The notes beneath the pieces are model-generated. The model saw nothing but the letters and a program-made list of their open reading frames with translations, was not told the DNA's origin and did no database searches. DNA of 64,000 nucleotides from Anisus vortex (taxonomy: Eukaryota > Mollusca > Gastropoda > Planorbidae): assembly GCA_949126835.1 (NCBI GenBank), contig CASBPS010000186.1, positions 511,001-575,000 of the forward strand, written 5' to 3'. Below are positions 56,697-64,000 of this stretch, in pieces. The translations under genes and the position numbers were made by a program. How positions within the stretch are numbered: the first letter of the stretch is position 1; each line of letters starts with the position of its first letter.

Positions 56697-56804
56697 GTTG
56701 CAGCAATATTTGTCTGCAAGACAAATTAAGGCAATTTCATTACATGCGTCTGTCAAAAATCTCTTTCACTTCCCTCGCTAAATCAGTTTCCGGTCTGGTT
56801 TATT

Positions 56805-58100
56805 ATTATGACACAGCCTTTACCAGAGGTGAGACAGCCTTTACCAGTGGTGAGAGAGCCTTTACCAGAAGTGAGACAGCCTTTACCAGTGGTAAGACAG
56901 CCTTTACCAATGGTGAGACAGCCTTTACCAGTGGTGAGACAGCCTTAACAGTGGTGAGACAGCCTTTACCATTGGTGAGACAGCTTTTACCAGTGGTGAG
57001 ATAGCCTTTACCAGTGGTGAGACTGCCTTTACCATTGGTGAGACAGCCTTTACCAGAGGTGAGACAGCCTTTACCAGTCGTGAGACAGCCTTTACCAGAG
57101 GGTAGACAGCCTTTATCAGTCGCGAGACAGCCTTTACCAGTGGTGAGACAGCCTTTACCATTGGTGAGACAGCCTTTACCAGAGGTGAGGCAGCCTTTAC
57201 CAGTGGTGAGACAGCCTTTACCAGAGGGTAGACAGCCCTTACCAGAGGTGAGACAGCCTTTACCATTGCTGAGACAGCCTTTACCAGAGGTGAGACAGCC
57301 TTTACCAGTGGTGAGACAGCCTTTACCAGTGGTGAGACAGCCTTTACCAGAAGTGAGACAGCCTTTACCAGTGGTGAGACAGCCTTTACCAGAAGTGAGA
57401 CAGCCTTTACCAGTGGTGAGACAGCCTTTACCAGTGGTGAGACAGCCTTTACCAGAAGTGAGACAGCCTTTACCAGTGGTGAGACAGCCTTTACCAGAAG
57501 TGAGACAGCCTTTACCAGTGGTGAGACAGCCTTTACCAGTGGTGAGACAGCCTTTACCAGAAGTGAGACAGCCTTTACCAGTGGTGAGACAGCCTTTACC
57601 AGTGGTGAGACAGCCTTTACCAGAAGTGAGACAGCCTTTACCAGTGGTGAGACAGCCTTTACCAATGGTGAGACAGCCTTTACCAGAAGTGAGACAGCCT
57701 TTACCAGTGGTGAGACAGCCTTTACCAATGGTGAGACAGCCTTTACCAGTGGTGAGACTGCCTTTACTATTGGTGAGACAGCCTTTATCAGTGGTGAGAC
57801 TGCCTTTACCATTGGTGAGACAGCCTTTACCAGAGGTGAGACAGCCTTTACCAGTGGTGAGACAGCCTTTACTATTGGTGAGACAGCCTTTATCAGTGGT
57901 GAGACTGCCTTTACCATTGGTGAGACAGCCTTTACCAGAGGTGAGACAGCCTTTACCAGTGGTGAGACAGCCTTTACCAGTGGTGAGACAGCCTTTACTA
58001 TTGGTGAGACAGCCTTTATCAGTGATGAGACAGCCTTTACCAGTTGTGAGACAGCCTTTATCAGTCGCGAGACAGCCTTTACCAGTCGCGAGACAGCCTT
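56805..58100. repeat. 21-bp minisatellite, about 61 copies
   Basis: The unit ACAGCCTTTACCAGTGGTGA plus G, with frequent variants (AGAAGTGAG, AGAGGTGAG, CATTGGTGAG, TATCAGTCGCGAG). Rarer units recur every 105 or 126 bp (e.g. CCTTTACTAT at 57761, 57866 and 57992), so there is a higher-order pattern. Because 21 is divisible by 3 and the unit has no stop in several frames, long repetitive open frames of 400-450 codons appear on both strands. They are not evidence of a protein. Confidence 0.96.
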
Positions 58101-58222
58101 CATACATTTCCCTGGCCACGACACACAATGGGATAATTATGGACAGCACCAATTACACTCCCGCAATTAATGTCAGGTATTCATCAGAGCTGGGTAGATT
58201 CATGGACACCCTCTAGAACTAG
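58085..58222 (-). mobile_element. SINE family A fragment adjoining the minisatellite
   Basis: CCCTGGCCACGACACACAAT, CAATTAATGTCAGGTATTCA, TCAGAGCTGGGTAGATTCAT and GGACACCCTCTAGAAC follow the family order. The minisatellite runs straight into it where the SINE would have its GCAGCGTTCACCA end. Confidence 0.75.
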
Positions 58223-58779
58223 CGATTTTTTTTTCAAACTAAAACTGATAATAAGGTATCTTCGTCAAGGAAGGAACAAACACGATTAGGCAATCTTCCA
58301 TTGGAACTAATTTCAATTAGAAAATGACTTGATGCGGGAAATGATATTTTGAGGACGTCATATTTGACTTTGCTCTTGCAAAGAACGGAAAAATTTAAGT
58401 ATTATAACATAACAGTACCAGGTGACCGATCATTCGATCGGTAATAAAGAGCAGGCGCTTGTACCTTAACATCATGTGTATGTAAAACAAGAGTGCATAA
58501 ATTTTAAAAATACGTCTTCACCAGTCCAATAAATTGTATTTGTCTTTTTTCTTTTTTCTACTATGAATAACATAGGCTTTAAATTCTAACAGTCGAAGCA
58601 GATTTTTATTTGTGCAGTCTAACATCTAGATTTTGACCGATAACCCCCCCCCCCGAAAAAAAAAAAAAAAAAAAAAAAAGATTAATCTCATTTTAAACCC
58701 AAATAAAAAAGCATATAGGCTAGAGTTGTCAGTTTTAAATCCAACAGAACTATATGTCATTTATGTCATTAAATCTCCA

Positions 58780-59396
58780 GGCTACAGCGAATACAGAACA
58801 GTACAGCGCGTTTGTTTATGTGCAAGTCTAAAAGAGACTCGGGAACTGCCCGTTCTACGCTCGCTCCACTGGCTCCCCGTGAAAGCCAGATTTGAGTATA
58901 AAGTGGCGCTACTTTGCCATCAGTGCATTTTTAATAACGAGTTTCCGTCCTATCTCAAGGCACTAATCACACCTTGTTTCCCGCAAAGAAAACTTCGTTC
59001 TGCAAACTCATCGCTTCTGGAAGAGCCCCGTTTCTCTCTGACGATCGTTGGCCTTAGAGCCTTCTCAGTATCCGGTCCGAAGGTGTGGAATCAACTTCCC
59101 ATTCAACTGAGGCTAATAAGCTCTACTGTTACTTTCAAAAAGAACTTAAAAACTTATTATTTCAATATTTACCTTAGATAACATTTAACATGCTTTAGAA
59201 ACTTACTGTATTATTTATGGGTTGGGTCGGTTAATGCTACATTTATTTGTTTTGTCTTTTTTTTAATCATCAAATTAGCTCTGTCACCTGGCCTAGTGTA
59301 ATATCCGTATTCTTAGTTGTATGTTAAACGCGCTCTAAGCTTACATTATGTTTGTTGGCAGCGCTATACAAATTTTATTATTATTATTATTTATTT
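58780..59396 (+). mobile_element. L2/CR1-type LINE 3' end (copy A)
   Basis: The coding part, up to the stop at about 59179, has [51 protein letters not shown] and FKKNLKTYYF. The 3' UTR ends GTTGGCAGCGCTATACAAAT and ATT repeats. The upstream RT is missing. The same ending is found in the intact LINE at 28053. Confidence 0.88.
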
Positions 59397-59460
59397 TTTA
59401 AAAGACTAAAAATGAAAAGTTTAAATTTAAAATATCGTGAATTATGTTACAATTTTTAGT

Positions 59461-59795
59461 TCTTCTACCCCTTCCCCTATTGGTGAACGCTCGTTTAAAT
59501 CTGTGGCGCCTTCACTGTGGAACGGCTTATCTGAGACACTGAAAAACTCTGTGTCAAAAAAGGCTTTCAAGAAGAATTTGAAGACTTTTCTTTTCAACTA
59601 AGTTGATTAAGTACACATCCATCAGTAAAAAACTTGTTTGAAACTATTTTAAAATGTTATTGTCGTTTCGTGCCTCCATCGGCCGAAACCTTTTAAAACT
59701 ATTCTAGAGTGTTATTGTCGTTTCGATTTTGTGAGCGCGCTGAGCATGCTTTTATTAGCATGGAGTGAGGCGCTATATAAATGACCAATTAATTA
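59461..59795 (+). mobile_element. Second L2/CR1-type LINE 3' end (copy A)
   Basis: The frame reads SSTPSPIGERSFKSVAPSLW, NGLSETL and KKAFKKNLKTFLFN, then a stop at about 59600. The 3' UTR has the stem-loop GAGCATGCTTTTATTAGCAT, then GAGGCGCTATATAAATG and ATTA repeats. The stem-loop is the same as in the LINE at 28053. Confidence 0.82.
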
Positions 59796-59954
59796 ATTAA
59801 TAAATTAACTTTAACAACTGTCAAACTTTCCTATAACATTATGTCAATTTTTTCAACTCCCTCCCTCAACCCATTCAAGCTAACAATGAGTTACGGCCGG
59901 CAAATATGTTTGATAGGAATTAAAAAGGTCTGCGAATAAATGTAAATCGGGTAA

Positions 59955-60117
59955 AAAAATAGGCATAGGACAGCAGTCCTCTACGTTAACATCTTAGCTA
60001 GAGAAGGCACATGTCAGATGTGAAAAGCTATTAGACAGTATATAGGACTAGGCCTAAATAAGTCAGTGACACAATAGGGATCCGTGGGGACACAAACACG
60101 ATCTTTTTATATATAGA
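59955..60117 (-). mobile_element. Helitron-like 5' portion (copy A), tRNA-like part damaged
   Basis: On the minus strand it starts TCTATATATAAAAAGATCGT at about 60118. It has TGTCACTGACTTATTTAGGC, CACATCTGACATGTGCC and the A-box-like CTAGCTAAG; the B-box segment has been deleted. Compare 19311 and 63217. Confidence 0.7.
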
Positions 60118-61019
60118 GATTTTCAATGTTTTCAATGTATTATTCCAAACATTGTTTGACAAAAAAGTAAAAAAATTTAGTTTGGTGTTAACATTTTCTA
60201 ATATCCTCCATTTGTGTTACTATTTATAATAAACTATCGCGGCAAAATATAATTTGATTAATTAAAACAATGGTATGATAAACATTTTTATTTTTTTTGT
60301 TATTTTGAGCATTAAACTTAAATACTAAATAATTAAAAGTGAAATTATGTTATTAATTGAAAAGACTGCAAATGAAAAGATCATAATATATATAGGCTAC
60401 GTTAGATGATGTGTTTAATTCCCCCCCCCCGCCCTTCAATAAAACTAACAGTATATTACACTTCTGACTATTGTTATAAGGAAAATACGAATATACTGAA
60501 TTTACATCTTTTCTAGTTTACCAGATTTCGAATTGACAATGTTAACATATTCTAATATATCTTACTTTGGTAGGCCTTTATAAGAAAATCATACATATTT
60601 TTAATGAAACATTCATTGAATTTTTTAAAAAGTGGATACTGATACAGTGTTTATTATTTACAGTGTAGAGTATACTGCTACATTGTATGCTATATACAGC
60701 GTAGTGTATACTGCTACAGTGAACACTATATACAGTGCAGTGTAATATGCTACAGTGTATACTATATACAGCTATTGATTGTTTAAATACAAAAAAAGTT
60801 TTAGAGGTGTTTTTTTTTTCAAAAAATGTCAGATAAAAGAAAGTTAAAAATAGACCTTTAGTTCGGTGAAACTTCATCTAATTCTGTTATTATTTAAACG
60901 GCAAACTATTATCTGACTATTAGATAATTCGTAAATATGTATTTGTTTTTCTTTTTTTTTAAATTTATCTAAAATATATTGAAGTTTAATCTAAAATATA
61001 TTGAAGACGTTCTAATCTA
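60118..61019. other. Rest of copy A: no gene; tandem repeat at 60640-60780
   Basis: AT-rich. 60640-60780 has three or four imperfect units of about 38 bp with TATACTGCTACA and ACTATATACAG. The minus frame 60578-60877 (IHCSILHCTVYSVHCS) is that repeat. Confidence 0.6.
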
Positions 61020-61096
61020 AATAAGCCGCGAGAGCCGCATACTATCATTTGTCCGCCCGCGCGTTACCCACTGGCTGTAGTTTGGACACCCCTGCA
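61020..61096 (-). mobile_element. hAT-like terminal fragment
   Basis: On the minus strand it reads CAGGGGTGTCCAAACTACAG and later GCGCGGGCGGACAAATG and GCGGCTCTCGCGGC, resembling common hAT non-autonomous ends. It lies exactly between the two duplication copies. Confidence 0.55.
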
Positions 61097-61491
61097 TTAC
61101 ATAAATTACACTTGGTCTTGCTTTAAATTATTTCTATCATCGGTGCGCAACAGTAGTTTAAACAATAAATTAAACTTCTTTCTGCTGTAGTAAGCCTACG
61201 GGTATTCCCGAAACGTCATAACTGCGACGCAACAAAACACCGCTCTTGAAAGCCCGCACTACATGTGGGTCGAGCAATGGCATGTTTTCACGGCCAAAAT
61301 CAATATCTACGATAAATCTAATGTGTATTTTTGTTGAACGTCCATTTCCGATTTTTATTTGTGGGGCCGAAAAGCTGTAGATTTTTTTTTAGGTGAAACA
61401 AGTAGTGCATTAAAACATGAAGATAATCGTTAGAGCGCTTTTGAAGAAAATTTCCAGACATATATACATATATATATATATAGTACCAGGT
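61097..61491. other. Unassigned spacer between duplication copies
   Basis: Moderate GC, no frame of note; ends in a TATATA run (61461-61490) just before copy B. Confidence 0.4.
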
Positions 61492-61849
61492 GACCGATCA
61501 TTCGATCGGTATTAAAGATCAGGCGCTTGTACCTTAACATCATGTGTATGTAAAACAACAGTGCATAAATTTTAAAAATACTTCTTTACCAGACCAATAA
61601 ATTGTATTTGTCTTTTTTCTTTTTTCTACTATGAATAACATGGGCTTTAAATTCTAACAGTCGAAGCAGATTTTTATTTGTGCAGTCTAATATCTAGATT
61701 TTGCCCGATACCCCCCCCCCCACCCCAAACAAAAAAAACAAACAAAAAAAAAAGAACAGCTTAATCTCATTTTAAACCAAAAAAACAACATGTAGGCTAG
61801 AGTTGTCAGTTTTAAATCCAACAGAAATATATGTCATTTATGTCATTAA

Positions 61850-62463
61850 ATCGCCAGGCTACAACGAATACATAAAAGTACTGCGCGTTTGTTTATGTGC
61901 AAGTCTAAAAGAGACTCGGGAACTGCCCTTCTACGCTCGCTCCACTGGCTCCCCGTGAAAGCCAGAATTGAGTATAAAGTGGCGCTACTTTGCCATCAGT
62001 GCATTTTTAATAACGAGTTTCCGTCCTATCTCAAGGCACTAATCAGACCTTACGTCCCGCAAAGAACACTTCGTTCTGCAAACTCATCGCTTCTGGAAGA
62101 GAACCGTTTCTCTCTGACGACCGTTGGCCTTAGAGCCTTCTCAGTATCCGGTCCGAAGGGGTGGAATCAACTTCCCATTCAACTGAGGCGAACAAGCTCT
62201 ACTGTTACTTTCAAAAAGAACTTAAAAACTCATTGTTTCAATATTTACCTTAGATAACATTTAACATGCTTTAGAAACTTACTGTCTTATTAATGGGTTG
62301 GGTCGGTTAATGCTACATTTATTTGTTTTGTCTTTTTTTTAATCATCAATTTAGCTCTGTCACCTGGCCTAGTGTAATATCCGTATTCTTAGTTGCATGT
62401 TAAACGCGCTCTGAGCTTACATTATGTTTGTTGGCAGCGCTATACAAATATTATTATTATTAT
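61850..62463 (+). mobile_element. L2/CR1-type LINE 3' end (copy B)
   Basis: [47 protein letters not shown] and FKKNLKTHCFN, then a stop at about 62255. The 3' UTR and ATT tail match copy A. ARIEYK and RPYVPQR look closer to the ancestral LINE than copy A. Confidence 0.88.
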
Positions 62464-62520
62464 TTAAAAGACTGAAAATGAAAAGTTTAAATTTAAAATA
62501 TCGTGAATTACGTTTCCATT

Positions 62521-62868
62521 TTTAGTTCTTCTACCCCTTCCCCTATTGGTGTACGCTCGTTTGAATCTGTGGCGCCTTCACTGTGGAACGGCTTACCTGA
62601 GACACTGAAAAACTATGTGTCAAAAAAGGCATTCAAGAAGAATTTGAAGACTTTTCTTTTCAACTAAATTGATCAAATACACATCCATCAGCTAATAACT
62701 TGTTTGAAACTATTTTAAAATGTTATTGTCGTTTTGTGCCTCCATCGGCCGAAACCTTGTTTAAAACTATTTTAGAGTGTTATTGTCATTTCGATTTTGT
62801 GAGCGCGCTGAGCATGCTTTTATTAGCATGGAGTGAGGCGCTATATAAATGACCAATTAATTAATTAA
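62521..62868 (+). mobile_element. Second L2/CR1-type LINE 3' end (copy B)
   Basis: As 59461-59795: APSLWNGLPETLKNYVSKKA and FKKNLKTFLFN and stop; stem-loop GAGCATGCTTTTATTAGCAT at about 62810; ATTA-repeat tail. Confidence 0.82.
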
Positions 62869-63024
62869 TTAATTAACTTTAACAACTGTCAAACTTTCCT
62901 ATAACATTATTTTAATTTTTTCAACTCCCTCCCTCAACCCATTCAAGCTAACAATGAGTTACGGCCGGCAAATATGTTTGATAGGAATTCAAAAGGTCTA
63001 CGAATAAATGTAAATTGGGTAAAA

Positions 63025-63217
63025 AAAATAGGCATAGTCTAACTGGAGAATCGAACCCGGGTCGCACGCACAGCAGTCCTCTACGTTAACAACTTAGCTA
63101 GAGAAGACACATGTCAGATGTGAAAAGCTATTAGACAGTATATAGGACTAGGCCTAAATAAGTCAGTGACACAATAGGGATCCGTGGGGACACAAACACG
63201 ATCTTTTTATATATAGA
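63025..63217 (-). mobile_element. Helitron-like 5' portion with tRNA-like segment (copy B)
   Basis: On the minus strand it starts TCTATATATAAAAAGATCGT at 63217. It has CTAGCTAAGTTGTTAACG (A-box-like) and GACCCGGGTTCGATTCTCCA (B box), then GTTAGACTATGCC. It is colinear with 19311-19540. The hairpin 3' end seen at 19720 is not found here. Confidence 0.75.
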
Positions 63218-63639
63218 GATTTTCAATGTTTTCAATGTATTATTCCAAGCATTGTTTGACAAAAAAAAGTAAAAAAATATAGTTTGGTGTTAACATTATC
63301 TAATATCCTCCATTTGTGTTACTATTTATAATAAACTATCGCGGCAAAATATAATATTAATTAATTAAAACAATGGTATAAACATTTTTATGATGTGTTT
63401 AATTTCTCTCCCCCCCCCCCCGCCCCTCAATAAAACTAACAGTATATTACACTTCTGACTATTGTTATAAGGAAAATACGAATATACTGAATTTACATCT
63501 TTTCTAGTTTACCAGATTTCGAATTGACAATGTTAACATATTCTAATATATCTTACTTTGGTAGGCCTTTATAAGCAAATCATACATATTTTTAATGAAA
63601 CATTAATTGAATTTTTAAAAAAGTGGATACTAATACAGT

Positions 63640-63765
63640 GTTTATTATTTACAGTGTAGAGTATACTGCTACATTGTATGCTATATACAGCGTAGTGTAT
63701 ACTGCTACAGTGAACACTATATACAGTGCAGTGTAATCTGCTACAGTGTACACTATATACAGCTA
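63640..63765. repeat. Tandem repeat of about 38 bp (copy B)
   Basis: Same TATACTGCTACA / ACTATATACAG units as 60640-60780. Confidence 0.8.
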
Positions 63766-64000
63766 TTCATTGTTTAAACACAAAAAAAGTTTTAGAGGTG
63801 TTTTTTTTTTCAAAAAATGTCAGATAAAAGAAAGTTAAAAATAGACCTTTAGTTTGGTGAAACTTCATCTAATTCTGTTATTATTTAAACGGCAAACTAT
63901 TATCTGACTATTAGATAATTCGTAAATATGTATTTGTTTTTCTTTTTTTTTAAATTTAATCTAAAATATATTGAAGTTTAGTCTAAAATATATTGAAGAC

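Larger units (their letters stand above)
58414..61010. repeat. Segmental duplication, copy A
   Basis: From AGTACCAGGTGACCGATCAT (58414) onward the sequence is repeated from 61492, offset 3078 at the start. It contains the hairpin ACCGATCATTCGATCGGT, a poly-C/poly-A tract (58644-58679), two LINE ends, the Helitron-like piece and a tandem repeat of about 38 bp (60640-60780). Relative to copy B it has about 115 extra bases at about 60290-60405 and lacks about 33 bases in the tRNA-like part. Confidence 0.93.
61492..64000. repeat. Segmental duplication, copy B (continues past the window)
   Basis: It follows copy A in the same order to the window's last base (ATCTAAAATATATTGAAG). The copies differ by scattered substitutions and a few indels, so the duplication is fairly recent but not brand new. 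Confidence 0.93.

Noticed and set aside
56806..58216. Open frames of 448, 399 and 400 codons as genes
   Set aside because: All are readings of the 21-bp minisatellite in different frames on both strands. The absence of stops follows from the repeat unit.

Overview
This window looks like AT-rich, intron-bearing animal nuclear DNA, most likely from a gastropod mollusc. The evidence is spliceosomal introns in an epoxide-hydrolase-like gene, several LINE, SINE, hAT and Helitron-like families together, frequent TAGGCCTA motifs, tetranucleotide arrays and no bacterial gene organisation. The gastropod assignment is inference from the style of the repeats. It was not checked against any database.

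Layout. 1-8583 is one tandem array of a 46-bp satellite (about 186 copies) with a higher-order period near 2.9 kb. 8584-14400 holds two inverted-repeat elements, a 5'-truncated and frameshifted Jockey/CR1-like LINE (minus, 9640-11594) and low-information AT-rich DNA. 15896-20474 (minus) carries the one host protein gene I can support: the last four exons of an EPHX4-like alpha/beta-hydrolase. Its introns are full of SINE and LINE pieces plus a non-autonomous Helitron-like element with a tRNA-like segment. 21897-24578 is a hAT transposon with TIRs and an 8-bp target duplication, its transposase decayed and a SINE nested inside. 25310-26345 holds a SINE and a LINE end with a 211-bp internal tandem duplication. 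27209-30165 is a TATC-type array split by a LINE that still has an uninterrupted 628-aa reverse-transcriptase frame. 30300-34290 is a mosaic of SINE, LINE and hAT ends and microsatellites. 35057-39985 is a young LTR retrotransposon with 1.5-kb LTRs and a tRNA-Leu-like primer site but no gag-pol. 41-48 kb has no recognisable protein gene but has two clusters of duplicated exon-like modules with good splice signals: minus, 43.58-45.03 kb, and plus, 41.77 and 45.66-47.3 kb. 49.8-50.3 kb is a GC-rich palindromic islet followed by a 43-bp tandem repeat. 50732-56696 is a cluster of hAT elements: a decayed autonomous type, an inverted pair keeping a BED finger relic, and a 485-bp MITE. 56805-58100 is a 21-bp minisatellite whose unit resembles the 3' end of the SINE next to it. 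58414 to the window end is a tandem segmental duplication (offset about 3.08 kb) carrying LINE ends and the Helitron-like/tRNA-like piece.

How the parts relate. No operon or pathway is visible. The shared biology is that of mobile elements. One SINE and one LINE share a 3' tail. Several LINE families share a 3' stem-loop followed by ATT repeats. Tandem arrays (TATC, 21-bp, 38-bp) appear to have grown from element tails. The least explained items are the satellite's higher-order structure, the exon-like tandem modules, the tRNA-like sequence in the Helitron-like element, and the short ATG-to-splice-donor exon in the LTR.
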